Assembly: GCF_000820145.1 (NCBI RefSeq)
Contig: NZ_CDBW01000013.1
Span: 122,509-186,508, forward strand
Origin: Aeromonas sobria
Lineage (GTDB): Bacteria; Pseudomonadota; Gammaproteobacteria; Enterobacterales; Aeromonadaceae
Direction: 5' to 3'
Length of the DNA stretch: 64,000 nt
Shown one piece after another: positions 28,133-36,483 of this stretch. The notes beneath the pieces were generated by a model, which was not told the origin of the DNA, made no database searches, and was given only the letters and a program-made list of their open reading frames with translations. The translations under genes were made by a program, and so were the position numbers. Within the stretch, counting starts at the first letter, position 1. Each line of letters starts with the position of its first letter.

Positions 28133-28987
28133 TCAGGCTTCCATGGCATCTTTCAGCTTCTTGAGCGCGTTTTTCTCAAGCTGACGCACTCGCTCGGCGG
28201 AGACGCCGTAGGTATCGGCCAGCTCCTGCAGGGTGGTCTTGCTGTCATCATCGAGCCAGCGGGCGCGGATGATGTGCTGGCTGCGCTCATCCAGCGTGGC
28301 GAGGGCCGAGCTCAGGCGACGGGTCGCGTGATCGTCCCAGTTATCGTTCTCGATGGTCGCGGCCAGATCGGAGGATTTGTCCTCCAGATAGTGAACCGGC
28401 GAGAAACCGCCCTCCTCTTCATCATCACCAACCAGATCGAACGCCTGATCGTAGTTGGCCATCCGCCCTTCCATCTCGGTCACGTCAGCAGCAGAGACAC
28501 CAAGATCGGCAGCCACGGCCTGAACCTCTTCGTGATTCAGCCAGCCCAGACGCTTTTTGGATTTGCGCAGGTTGAAGAAGAGCTTGCGCTGGGCCTTGGT
28601 GGTGGCCACCTTGACCATGCGCCAGTTGCGCAGCACATATTCGTGGATTTCGGCCTTGATCCAGTGCACGGCAAAGGAGACCAGACGCACGCCGACCGTC
28701 GGGTCGAAGCGCTTGACCGCCTTCATCAGGCCGATGTTGCCTTCCTGTACCAGATCGGCCTGGGGCAGGCCGTAACCGGCATAACTCTTGGCAACATGAA
28801 CGACAAAGCGCAGGTGCGACATAATCAGCTGACGAGCAGCCTCGAGATCGCCATCCTGCTGCAAACGCTCAGCCAGCTCACGCTCTTCCTCTGCGCTTAG
28901 CACCGGAATAGAATTTACTGCCTGGGTATAGCCTTCCAGACTACCTTGCGGAATCAGGGCCATGGTGCGCTGCAATGAAGTTCCCAT
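28133..28987 (-). CDS. rpoH: Heat-shock sigma factor RpoH (sigma-32)
   Basis: A 284-aa sigma-70 family factor, E. coli length. Region 2 is intact ([18 protein letters not shown]), the RpoH box QRKLFFNLR is present, and the region 4 helix-turn-helix is near residues 245-270. It directs RNA polymerase to heat-shock promoters. ATG at 28987 follows AAGAGG. The leader upstream probably holds several promoters and, by analogy to E. coli, a thermosensing mRNA fold. Confidence 0.96.
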   Translation of the reverse strand: MGTSLQRTMALIPQGSLEGYTQAVNSIPVLSAEEERELAERLQQDGDLEAARQLIMSHLRFVVHVAKSYAGYGLPQADLVQEGNIGLMKAVKRFDPTVGVRLVSFAVHWIKAEIHEYVLRNWRMVKVATTKAQRKLFFNLRKSKKRLGWLNHEEVQAVAADLGVSAADVTEMEGRMANYDQAFDLVGDDEEEGGFSPVHYLEDKSSDLAATIENDNWDDHATRRLSSALATLDERSQHIIRARWLDDDSKTTLQELADTYGVSAERVRQLEKNALKKLKDAMEA

Positions 28988-29140
28988 CTGTTACCTCTTA
29001 CTTTTCAATCGAATCAGTCTAACACCCTGAGAGGGTCTGTCTACCGACCGGATGCCATTCTGCGGCCTGTATCAAAGATACCGACCCAGTTTAAGACCGG
29101 GTTATCTTAGGCCTGCAGGATGAATCATGAATGAACAGTC

Positions 29141-29170
29141 AAAAAAAGGGGGTCACAATGAAGGACCCCC
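29141..29170 (-). terminator. Terminator between ftsX and rpoH
   Basis: GGGGGTC-9 nt-GACCCCC followed by seven Ts on the minus strand. It would stop ftsEX transcription before the rpoH promoters. Confidence 0.85.
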
Positions 29171-29250
29171 GAAAAGTAGCATGCTAAGTCCATTGTTGCG
29201 GAGCTCGCAACCTTCACATGCTTGCCAAGTCTGACGAGCAAGGCAGAGGG
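29141..29250 (-). ncRNA. Candidate small RNA / ftsX 3'-UTR RNA (minus strand)
   Basis: On the minus strand TTTATAC near 29262 could be a -10. It is followed by a nested fold (AGCATG/CATGCT enclosing GTTGCG/CGCAAC, about 29179-29224) and a GGGGGTC/GACCCCC stem (29148-29170) with TTTTTTT. It could equally be the processed 3' end of ftsX mRNA, since the terminator also ends the ftsYEX direction. Not matched to a known RNA. Confidence 0.4.
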
Positions 29251-29299
29251 GCCACACTCGTATAAATGCTTCAGCTTTAATAGACTGCTTATAAATCAG

Positions 29300-29390
29300 A
29301 AGGTTCAACGGATCTAGCAAAGATCCGGAAGATCATTGTCATTCAGAATACTCTGACAATGGGGGCCAAGCCAGAAACGGCCCCTCTTTT
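29300..29390 (+). ncRNA. Candidate small RNA (plus strand) between rpoH and ftsX
   Basis: Three hairpins lie in a row: CGGATCT/AGATCCG (about 29310-29327), ATTGTCA/TGACAAT (about 29335-29360) and GGGGCC/GGCCCC (29362-29384), the last followed by TCTTTT. A TTATAAAT about 29288-29296 could be the -10. The length of about 90 nt and the terminal terminator fit an Hfq-type sRNA, antisense to the ftsX 3' UTR. No family match is claimed. Confidence 0.42.
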
Positions 29391-29439
29391 ACTTGATCCG
29401 CTTCTCAAAATCCAGTGATTTACTTTGATGATAAATCAA

Positions 29440-30393
29440 TCAAGATGGTTCGATATCGCGAATGTGGCGATGGACCGAAAACCAGGAGGCGATCAACCCC
29501 AGCAGGGCACCCAGCAAGATTAGATTGATCCCGTCTACCGCCCCCATACCGACCAACCGGAAGTTACTGTTATACAAACCGGCCAGCTCCTTCACCACCC
29601 CTTCACTCCAGATCACCATCACTTCGGTGAGCCACCAGGCCAGCATGCCGCCAATGATGCCAAACCAGATACCGGTATAAAGGAAAGGGCGATGGATGAA
29701 GGAATCGGTCGCCCCAATCAGTTTAAGCACCTCAATCTCGGAGCGCTGGTTAAGGATATTAAGGCGCAGGGTGTTGCCGACGATCAGCAGCACGGCGGAG
29801 AGCAACAGCACCGCGATACCGGTAATGGTATGGCGTAGCAAGTTCATGATCCCCTGCAGACGGGTCAACCACTGCAGATCCAGCTTGCCTTGCTCGACCC
29901 CCACCTCGTTGTTGAGCTTGCCGAGCAACTCGGCGGCCCCTTCCGGGTTCTGCCAGCGCGGATCCGGGATCACGCTCAGCACAGGTGGCAGCGGGTTGCT
30001 GTCGAGGTAGTCGAGGGCATCGCCAAAGCCGGAAATCTCGCGAAACTCCCGCAACGCATCGTCCCGGCTCAGATAGGTGACCGAGTCCACTTCGGGGTAG
30101 AGCAAAATCCGCTGCTGCAGATCGAGAATGCTCTGCTCCGGCAGATCCTTGCGCAGATAGAGGGAGATCTGGGAGCTGGTCTGCCAGCTCCCCTCCACCA
30201 CCTCGGCGTTTTTCAGCAGCACATGGAAGCAGGAGGGCAGCGCCAGACTGACCCCCAGTACCGCAAGGGTCATCAGGGAGGCGAGTGGATTGCGCCACAA
30301 CTCCCCCAGACTGGCAAATGCCTGGCGCACGTGGTCAACCCCATACATCATCAGACGGCGCAGTGGCGGTTGTTTATGTCGAACGATAGCCAT
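29440..30393 (-). CDS. ftsX: Cell division protein FtsX
   Basis: A 317-aa integral membrane protein with a cytoplasmic N-terminus, helix 1 (about residues 38-58), a periplasmic loop (to about 185) and three further helices (about 190-212, 240-260, 288-310). With FtsE it forms the type VII ABC complex that activates murein hydrolases at the septum. The start codon overlaps the ftsE stop (TGATG). Confidence 0.95.
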   Translation of the reverse strand: MAIVRHKQPPLRRLMMYGVDHVRQAFASLGELWRNPLASLMTLAVLGVSLALPSCFHVLLKNAEVVEGSWQTSSQISLYLRKDLPEQSILDLQQRILLYPEVDSVTYLSRDDALREFREISGFGDALDYLDSNPLPPVLSVIPDPRWQNPEGAAELLGKLNNEVGVEQGKLDLQWLTRLQGIMNLLRHTITGIAVLLLSAVLLIVGNTLRLNILNQRSEIEVLKLIGATDSFIHRPFLYTGIWFGIIGGMLAWWLTEVMVIWSEGVVKELAGLYNSNFRLVGMGAVDGINLILLGALLGLIASWFSVHRHIRDIEPS

Positions 30394-31061
30394 CAGAGCT
30401 GCTCCCCGGCTGAATACATACGACCCGCCTTGAGGGTCAGGGTGCGGTAACGCATACGGGCAATCAATCCCAGATCGTGAGTGGCGATCAACACCGATAC
30501 CCCAAAATTGTTGAACTCCTGAAATAACCGCATGATGTCCATGGAAAGCTGGGGATCCAGATTACCGGTCGGTTCATCCGCCAACAGCAGGGGCGGCTTG
30601 TTGACGATGGCACGGGCGATACCGACCCGCTGCTGCTCACCGCCGGAGAGCTGGCGTGGCTGGTAACGCTCCTTGCCCAGCAACCCCACCTTGTCCAGCG
30701 CCGCTGCGACCCGCTTGTTGATGTCGGCGTGGCTATAGCCATCGATCACCAGCGGCAGTGCCACGTTGTCGAACACGGTGCGATCCATCAGCAGCCGGTG
30801 ATCCTGAAAGATCATCCCGATCTGGCGACGCACATAGGGGATCTGGCTGCGCTGGATATGGCTGACATCGTCGCCATGAAAGAACACCCGGCCATCGGTC
30901 GGACGCTCCATCACGCTGATCAGTTTGAGCAGGGTACTCTTGCCCGCCCCCGAGTGTCCGGTCAGAAAGGCCATCTCTCCCTTCTGCAGGTGAAAGCTGA
31001 CCTTTTGCAGCGCCTGATGGCCACCGCTGTATACCTTGCTGACCTTATCAAAACGAATCAT
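30393..31061 (-). CDS. ftsE: Cell division ATP-binding protein FtsE
   Basis: A 222-aa ABC ATPase, the E. coli length: Walker [10 protein letters not shown] (residues 36-44), signature LSGGEQQR (about 139) and Walker [16 protein letters not shown] at 31061 follows GGGAACC and yields [14 protein letters not shown], the family N-terminus; longer frames upstream are spurious. Confidence 0.96.
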   Translation of the reverse strand: MIRFDKVSKVYSGGHQALQKVSFHLQKGEMAFLTGHSGAGKSTLLKLISVMERPTDGRVFFHGDDVSHIQRSQIPYVRRQIGMIFQDHRLLMDRTVFDNVALPLVIDGYSHADINKRVAAALDKVGLLGKERYQPRQLSGGEQQRVGIARAIVNKPPLLLADEPTGNLDPQLSMDIMRLFQEFNNFGVSVLIATHDLGLIARMRYRTLTLKAGRMYSAGEQL

Positions 31062-31263
31062 AACGGTTCCCTGATATTGACCAACCCCGGCCAGGATCGA
31101 AGTATGGCGCGCTGGCTCATCGCCGCCGGCACTGGGCCTTGATGAAATGGCTGATACACAGCCAACCATCTTGCCACCTTTGTCGAAACGACATCCAAAA
31201 ACCCAATAGTGACAAACCCCGACCGAAGTCGGGGTATGGGACACTTACTCATCGCGACCGGAC

Positions 31264-32925
31264 TTATTCATCACGACTGAACAGCGCTTCGATAAAGTCG
31301 TTCGCCACAAAGGGGCGCAGATCATCGATCCCCTCACCCACCCCGATATAACGGATCGGGATCTGGAACTTGTCGGCCACCGCGAAGATGACGCCACCCT
31401 TGGCTGTACCATCCAGCTTGGTCAGCGTGATCCCGTCCAGACCCACCGCCTCGCTGAACAGCTTGGCCTGGCTCAGGGCGTTCTGGCCGGTGCCTGCATC
31501 CAGAGTCAGCATGATCTCGTGGGGCGCCTCTTCATCCAGCTTCTTCATCACCCGCACCACTTTCTTGAGCTCTTCCATCAGGTTGCTCTTGTTCTGCAGG
31601 CGACCGGCGGTGTCGGCAATCAGCACATCGGCACCACGGGAGCGGGCGGCCTCGATGGCGTCATAAATGACGGAAGCGGAATCAGCACCGGTATGCTGGG
31701 CAATCACAGGAATGTTGTTGCGCTGACCCCATACCTGCAGCTGCTCGACCGCAGCGGCACGGAAGGTGTCACCCGCCGCCAGCATCACGCTCTTGCCTTC
31801 CGCCTGGAACTGCTTGGCTAGCTTGCCGATGGTGGTAGTCTTGCCGACCCCGTTCACACCGACCATCAGGATCACGTAAGGCTTCTTGCTGGTATCGATC
31901 ACCAATGGCTGCTCGACCTTGGCCAGCATGGCCCCCATGTCCTGCTTGAGCAGGCCGTAGAGCGCCTCGGCATCCTTGAGTTGCTTGCGATCAGCATGTT
32001 GAATCAGGCCATCGATGATACGACGGGTGGTATCCACGCCAAGATCTGCCGTCAGCAGCTGGGTCTCCAGCTCTTCAAACAGCTCATCATCGATCTTCTT
32101 GCCACGGAACAGACCGATAAAACCGGAACCTATGTTCTCCTTGGTGCGAACCAGACTGCGCTTGAGGCGGGCAAAAAAGCCCTCCCGCTGCGGCTTGTCC
32201 TGAGTGTCATCATCCACTGCAGCGGCCAGCGGCAGAGCAGCCAGCGCGGCGGCCTCAGCCTCCATCTCGGCTACCAGCCGCAGATCTTCCGCTCGCTGGG
32301 CCTCTTTGGCGATACGGGCCTCTTCAGCAGCCTGAGCTTGCGCGGCAATACGGGCAGCTTCGGCGGCCTGCGCTTGTGCGGCAATACGAGCAGCTTCGGC
32401 GGCTTGCGCTTCTGCGGCAATACGAGCAGCTTCGGCAGCCTGTGCTTGCGCAGCAATACGAGCGGCTTCGGCAGCCTGCGCTTGCGCGGCAATACGAGCA
32501 GCTTCGGCAGCCTGTGCTTGCGCAGCAATACGAGCAGCTTCGGCAGCCTGCGCTTCAGCAGCGATACGGGCAGCTTCGGTAGCTTGCTCTTCAACAGCGA
32601 TACGAGCGGCTTCGGCAGCACGCTCTTCTTCGGCGATCAGCGCTTCGTTGACAATCACCGGCTCCAGGTCGGAGGCACACTCCTCCACCACCAGCGGGCC
32701 ATGGTCATCCAGCTCGGTCGGCAGACAGCAATCATCATGCAGAACGCTATGTTGCGCGCTGGCGGGCACTTCTGGTGCAACAGCCGGCGTGGTATCGGGA
32801 GCAGGGGTAGTAGCGACCTCGGGCTCAACGGTAACGGGGGTGGCTTGGGGTGTCTGTGGTTGGACAACCTCAGCCTCTTCTTTCTTGCGGCCGAAACCGA
32901 GCCAGGAAAACAAACCTTTTGCCAT
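31264..32925 (-). CDS. ftsY: Signal recognition particle receptor FtsY
   Basis: A 553-aa SRP GTPase. The C-terminal NG domain (about residues 255-553) has G1 GVNGVGKTT, the DTAGR motif and TKLDGTAKGG. The N-terminal A domain is acidic and contains about nine 12-residue repeats (AEAARIAAQAQA) at residues 107-215, predicted to form a long charged helix. It docks ribosome-SRP complexes at the inner membrane. FtsE starts 203 bp downstream. Confidence 0.95.
   Translation of the reverse strand: MAKGLFSWLGFGRKKEEAEVVQPQTPQATPVTVEPEVATTPAPDTTPAVAPEVPASAQHSVLHDDCCLPTELDDHGPLVVEECASDLEPVIVNEALIAEEERAAEAARIAVEEQATEAARIAAEAQAAEAARIAAQAQAAEAARIAAQAQAAEAARIAAQAQAAEAARIAAEAQAAEAARIAAQAQAAEAARIAAQAQAAEEARIAKEAQRAEDLRLVAEMEAEAAALAALPLAAAVDDDTQDKPQREGFFARLKRSLVRTKENIGSGFIGLFRGKKIDDELFEELETQLLTADLGVDTTRRIIDGLIQHADRKQLKDAEALYGLLKQDMGAMLAKVEQPLVIDTSKKPYVILMVGVNGVGKTTTIGKLAKQFQAEGKSVMLAAGDTFRAAAVEQLQVWGQRNNIPVIAQHTGADSASVIYDAIEAARSRGADVLIADTAGRLQNKSNLMEELKKVVRVMKKLDEEAPHEIMLTLDAGTGQNALSQAKLFSEAVGLDGITLTKLDGTAKGGVIFAVADKFQIPIRYIGVGEGIDDLRPFVANDFIEALFSRDE
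32284..32610 (-). repeat. 36-bp tandem repeats inside ftsY
   Basis: About nine units of 36 bp encode variants of AEAARIAAQAQA in the FtsY A domain. Units are nearly identical in the middle and degenerate at the ends, the usual pattern of slippage-driven expansion, so copy number is likely to differ between strains. All units are in frame. Confidence 0.85.
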
Positions 32926-33036
32926 CTAAAAAATACTCACTTCGTTGGCTGACTGCTAAGATAGCCGTCCCTTGGCGGGTCGGAATAAAAATGAACCGCC
33001 TTATACTACCACTTTATTTTCTGACGATGAAACGCG

Positions 33037-33666
33037 ATGCCCAGAGTGAAATCCAGCCGTAGCAACCCGAGCCAAAGTCCCGCCCCGCAAGGAAAATCGG
33101 GCTTTGTGAGAATCATCAGCGGCCAGTGGCGAGGTCGTAAATTGCCGGTCAAGGATGTGGAGGGGCTCAGACCCACCACGGATCGCGTCAAGGAGACCAT
33201 CTTTAACTGGCTGGCCCCCCATATCCGCGGTACCCGTTGCCTCGACCTGTTTGCTGGCAGCGGTGGACTGGGGCTGGAGGCGCTGTCACGCTATGCCGAG
33301 CAAGTGACCCTGATCGAGATGGACAAAAGTGCCGCCGACCAGATCAAGAAGAATCTGGCCGCACTTGGTAGCAGCCAGGGCCAAGTTATCCAGTCAGATG
33401 CAGTGAGCTGGCTGCAAGGCCCTGCCACCCCCTTCGATCTGGTGTTTCTCGATCCGCCGTTTCGCCGCGAGCTGCTGCCGCAAGTTTGCGAGCTGTTGGA
33501 GCAGCGCGGCTGGCTGGCACCGGATGCCCTGATCTATCTGGAGCGGGAAAAAGAGATGGCCGATCTGGCGCTGCCTGCTAGCTGGCAGTTGCTCAAAGAC
33601 AAGCAGGCCGGTCAGGTCTGCTATCAACTCTATCTGCGGGAGGTAAACAATGAAGCGAGTCTTTAA
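33037..33666 (+). CDS. rsmD: 16S rRNA (guanine966-N2)-methyltransferase RsmD
   Basis: A 209-aa methyltransferase with the SAM motif LDLFAGSGGLGLEAL (about residues 69-83) and the catalytic DPPF motif (FLDPPF, about 139-144). The N-terminus contains RIISGQWRGRKLPV, characteristic of RsmD. It is divergent from ftsY, as in E. coli, and overlaps yhhL by 17 bp. Confidence 0.95.
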   Translation: MPRVKSSRSNPSQSPAPQGKSGFVRIISGQWRGRKLPVKDVEGLRPTTDRVKETIFNWLAPHIRGTRCLDLFAGSGGLGLEALSRYAEQVTLIEMDKSAADQIKKNLAALGSSQGQVIQSDAVSWLQGPATPFDLVFLDPPFRRELLPQVCELLEQRGWLAPDALIYLEREKEMADLALPASWQLLKDKQAGQVCYQLYLREVNNEASL

Positions 33667-33961
33667 TCTGCTGGCGATGGGGCTGGTACTGTTTTTCTGG
33701 TTTGGCGTACTGGTGAGCCTGATTGCCCCGCTGCCGGGCAAACTCAACGGCTTTCTGCCAGTCTGCGGCGTGATCGTCGCGCTGCTGCACTGGTTGCAGG
33801 CCAGCATGATCAAGGCAGCTTGCAAACGCTACTTCGCGGTCACCAAATCCGAGTTTGTCACTGTGCTGATCTTTGGCGTGTTTGGCATGGTCGACATTCG
33901 TCAGCGGCTGCAAGAGATCGTCAACGCCGCCCAACGCGGCAATCTCTCCGGCAAACCATAA
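33650..33961 (+). CDS. yhhL: YhhL-like inner-membrane protein (DUF1145)
   Basis: A 103-aa protein with two or three hydrophobic segments (about residues 5-28, 34-54, 67-82). It follows and overlaps rsmD, the same neighbour as E. coli yhhL. Function unknown. It ends convergent with and 1 bp from the predicted 3' end of the CsrB RNA. Confidence 0.82.
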   Translation: MKRVFNLLAMGLVLFFWFGVLVSLIAPLPGKLNGFLPVCGVIVALLHWLQASMIKAACKRYFAVTKSEFVTVLIFGVFGMVDIRQRLQEIVNAAQRGNLSGKP

Positions 33962-33990
33962 AAGAAAAGGGGACGGCGGTAGCCGTCCCC
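33962..33990 (-). terminator. Rho-independent terminator of csrB
   Basis: GGGGACGGC (969-977) and GCCGTCCCC (982-990) with a 4-nt loop, followed on the minus strand by TTTTCTTT. It begins directly at the yhhL stop codon. Confidence 0.9.
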
Positions 33991-34500
33991 TAGAGTCGTG
34001 TCGTCCTGTCCTTAGAACTGCAATGCTCCCTGCAATCCCTGACGTTATCCTAATCCTTTGGAATATCCCCTTTCCAATCCGTTGGCGTGTCCTGCGGCGC
34101 TCCTGGCCTGGCAATTCATCCGGAACTGCTTCACTGTCTCCATCCTGGAGGTGTCCGTTACCACATCCTGTGGGGGTTCCTTGCGTCATCCTGACCGATA
34201 ACCATCCTGGCTATCTCACTTCATCCTGAAGTATTCCTTCTCGCATCCTGCGAGATCCTGTTCATCCTGAAGAACGAGGTTCCGTTCGTTCTGCTCCCAT
34301 CCCGAGAGTGTCCTGCCGCATCCCGCGGTGTTCCTTTATTCATCCGTGACGATAATCATCCTGACTATCGAGCTCATCCTGAGGTGTCCCTTGTCCACAT
34401 CCAGCGGACTATTCCATCTTTATGCGCTGCCCTGCATCCTGCCGGACCAGCTCCGTCCTTGTGAGACCCATAGTAAGGAAATGTGCGGCTCGAACAAGAG
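33962..34500 (-). ncRNA. csrB: CsrB-family regulatory RNA
   Basis: The minus strand contains ten exact CAGGATG motifs and many other GGA motifs (CAGGACA, AAGGAAC, CGGATG), mostly in the loops of short hairpins. This is the hallmark of CsrB, which sequesters the RNA-binding protein CsrA. A 20-nt stretch GGACACCTCCAGGATGGAGA (34144-34163 region) also occurs in E. coli CsrB as I recall it. The RNA ends in GGGGACGGC/GCCGTCCCC plus TTTTCTTT (33962-33990). At about 500 nt it is longer than E. coli CsrB; the 5' end is uncertain (34500 to 34600). The opposite strand has no gene. Confidence 0.92.
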
Positions 34501-34767
34501 CCACTCTCCGAGAAAGATCTGATGGCGATCCCATTCCCAAAAATGAACTTAAAAACTAAGGCTTTAAAATCAGTATCTTATTTAGTTTCACGGGAAAGCT
34601 CGATCATTCTGGCATGGCTTCACGTACGGCTTGACGCGCCAGCCTCTTACAGTAGCTATGGCAGATCTCTTACACGGCTTTCACCCCCAAAAACGGGGCA
34701 GGAAAACGGTTCAATCCTGTCGTTAAGACTTAAAAATTAGTTGAATAAATATGCTTAAAAAAACAGC
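34501..34767. other. csrB promoter and upstream region
   Basis: No supported gene, although an 85-codon open frame crosses it with composition unlike protein. It is AT-rich at 34540-34590, where the csrB promoter probably lies, and carries the UvrY/GacA-type sites at 34644-34674. The part from 34675 to 34767 shows nothing further I can name. Confidence 0.55.
34644..34674 (-). promoter_or_regulatory. UvrY/GacA-type activator sites upstream of csrB
   Basis: On the minus strand TGTAAGAGATCT (34674-34663) and TGTAAGAG (34651-34644) form a direct repeat 23 bp apart. The GacA/UvrY/VarA box is TGTAAG-N6-CTTACA, and the E. coli csrB site reads close to TGTGAGAGATCTCTTACA. Location 50-170 bp upstream of the RNA fits BarA-UvrY-type control of csrB. 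Confidence 0.75.
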
Positions 34768-34797
34768 AAAAAAAAGAGCCGAGACCAGGCTCGACTC
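34768..34797 (-). terminator. Terminator after the WYL regulator
   Basis: On the minus strand a GAGTCGAG/CTCGGCTC stem (one mismatch) is followed by eight Ts, 22 bp after the stop codon at 34819. Confidence 0.85.
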
Positions 34798-34818
34798 TTC
34801 AACATTGCCATTTTTTAA

Positions 34819-35805
34819 TCAGCTCAAGCGGTTGGCCGGATTGAGATAGGCCTTGCGCAGCGATTCCGGCGCCAGCACCTCCAGTTCACCGCTGATGTTG
34901 TTCAACCAGCTGCGAAACTCCGGGGTGTCTTGCACTTCTGTCTCGACCACCACGCTGCGCTTGTCATAGCGAGTCATGCGCGGATTGTTGCCGGGGATCT
35001 GGTTATCCACCAGCGACTGGCTGTTGGCATCGATCCGACCGACGAAGCGGATCGGGCCACTCACGTCCTGATAGCCCTGATCGCGGATCAGCCTTTGGAT
35101 ATTGAAATCCTTCGGCTGGGTGGCGCTGAAGTTGGTCAGCTCCACATTCTTGATATGGTCAAACGGGATGCCGTATACCTTGGGATCCAGCTCGGACAGG
35201 GTGCAGAGCAGGATCGGGCCATCCGGCTGATTGAGAATGCCGAGCGGGTTGATCCGGTCATAGCAGAGCCACACGGTGCGCTCTTTGATCACGCGCTGGA
35301 TCTCGGCGCTGAACTTACGGCCACGCCAGAGCGCATCGCGGATCAGGGTGCTACGGCGGATCTCCGGGTTGCCGGCAAACGGGCGCGGCGACTGGTGGAC
35401 ACTCTCCAGCCAGCGCTCGGCCAGTTCACTCTGGCTGTCGCGGATCACCTGGCTCGCCTTGTCGACCAGCGGGTTCAATTCGGTCAGTACACTCGCAGGC
35501 AACAGTTGGCTCGCCTGATCACTCCAGGTTTTCAGGGCCACCGCCAGCGAGAGCGGCATGATATTGGCAAAGTCGTTGAGGCCGTGGCGCTCGAAGCACC
35601 AGCCATGGGGTTTGCTGCGCTCGTCCGAGGTGAGGTCGAACAGTCCCATGCCGGACATCTCCTCCAGGTCCCGCTGCACGGTACGCAGACTGACGTGGAT
35701 ACCTTCCTCTTCCAGTTTTACCTGGAGTTGGCTGGCGGTCAGCTTGTAAGGGCGGTGCGGGATGCAACGCGCCAAGGTCAGTTGTCGTAACAGCTTCTTA
35801 CTCAT
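34819..35805 (-). CDS. WYL-domain transcriptional regulator
   Basis: A 328-aa protein with an N-terminal winged helix (about residues 1-70; TASQLQVKLEEEGIHVSLRTVQRDL is the HTH region), a helical linker, a WYL domain (about 150-230, with TVWLCYDRINPLG) and a WCX-like C-terminal extension. WYL regulators sense ligands or nucleic acid and often repress themselves or defence genes. ATG at 35805 was chosen because AAGG precedes it. Upstream palindromes (35853-35896) suggest autoregulation. No defence genes are adjacent. Confidence 0.85.
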   Translation of the reverse strand: MSKKLLRQLTLARCIPHRPYKLTASQLQVKLEEEGIHVSLRTVQRDLEEMSGMGLFDLTSDERSKPHGWCFERHGLNDFANIMPLSLAVALKTWSDQASQLLPASVLTELNPLVDKASQVIRDSQSELAERWLESVHQSPRPFAGNPEIRRSTLIRDALWRGRKFSAEIQRVIKERTVWLCYDRINPLGILNQPDGPILLCTLSELDPKVYGIPFDHIKNVELTNFSATQPKDFNIQRLIRDQGYQDVSGPIRFVGRIDANSQSLVDNQIPGNNPRMTRYDKRSVVVETEVQDTPEFRSWLNNISGELEVLAPESLRKAYLNPANRLS

Positions 35806-35852
35806 GGTGCATGCCTTCACTGGTTTAGCGTTGACTGTATGCTAGTCGTGAC

Positions 35853-35896
35853 TTGCGACAGTCTATGTCGCAAGTTTTGCTGCGACAACTGTCGCC
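35853..35896. promoter_or_regulatory. Paired palindromic operators upstream of the WYL gene
   Basis: TTGCGACA-gtcta-TGTCGCAA (35853-35873) is a perfect inverted repeat. A second, TGCGACA-ac-TGTCGCC (35881-35896), follows 7 bp later with the same half-sites but a 2-bp spacer. Four GCGACA half-sites within 44 bp, 48-91 bp before the start codon, indicate a regulator binding region, probably for the WYL protein itself. Confidence 0.7.
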
Positions 35897-36096
35897 ATTT
35901 TCATACAAACGTCGATATGTAATTGATTTTACATCACAAAAAAGAACAAATCGGGGTCAACACAGGCTTAAATTAGCAAGAAAAGCATCAAATTAAAGTT
36001 CTACACGCCACTCCAATGGCAGTTAAACATTCCATGAATAAATAATTAATCAGAATATTATCTCGAAAGAGGGAGACTAGCCTCCCCCTCCCCTGT

Positions 36097-36483
36097 TTAC
36101 ATCAGCCACGACCAGGCCGACTTGGTGATAGCCGCACCGATCATGTATCCGAACACCGCCAGCGCCGCCACACCGGCCACCAGCTTCTGACCGCGGGCCG
36201 GGCGCTTGAGTGCCATCACACCCAGACCGATATAGATCACCAGTGCAATCAGCTTGGCCATCAGCCAGGGCTGCTGGCCCGGGCTCAGCTGCAAGGTCAC
36301 CGCCAGCAGCACGCCAAACAGCAGCAGCAAGGTGTCGTTGATATGGGGCAGGATCTTCAGCCACTTCTGCTGCAACCGATCGCTGCCGGCCAGCGCCAGA
36401 CTCCAGCGATAGATAAAGAGCAGCAGACTGACCAGCGCCAGCGTCATATGCAGGTGTTTGAACATGGGGTAATAGGCAATCAT
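36097..36483 (-). CDS. SirB2-family inner-membrane protein
   Basis: A 128-aa protein with four predicted helices (about residues 10-28, 45-65, 75-92, 103-123), matching the SirB2/YbhP-type small membrane family (PF04247). SirB was named as an enhancer of Salmonella invasion gene expression, but its biochemical role is unknown. Its ATG overlaps the stop of the antiporter gene, so it is cotranscribed with it. Confidence 0.75.
   Translation of the reverse strand: MIAYYPMFKHLHMTLALVSLLLFIYRWSLALAGSDRLQQKWLKILPHINDTLLLLFGVLLAVTLQLSPGQQPWLMAKLIALVIYIGLGVMALKRPARGQKLVAGVAALAVFGYMIGAAITKSAWSWLM

Larger units (their letters stand above)
28988..29439. other. 452-bp ftsX-rpoH intergenic region
   Basis: No protein-coding gene. 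Next to rpoH (28988-29140) is its probable promoter region. The remainder holds hairpins and two outward-facing terminators (29141-29170 on the minus strand, 29362-29390 on the plus strand) around an AT-rich centre, listed separately as candidate small RNAs. Confidence 0.6.

Noticed and set aside
32284..32610. 36-bp repeats in ftsY as a CRISPR array
   Set aside because: No unique spacers; the units are contiguous, in frame and encode the FtsY A domain.
33996..34445. Regularly spaced CATCCTG motifs resembling a degenerate repeat or CRISPR array
   Set aside because: Spacing is irregular and the motif is only 7 bp. On the minus strand it is the CsrA-binding CAGGATG in hairpin loops, with a terminator and GacA/UvrY-type sites, so CsrB explains it.
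34483..34740. 85-codon plus-strand frame upstream of csrB
   Set aside because: It runs through the csrB control region, has no ribosome site and an unconvincing composition.
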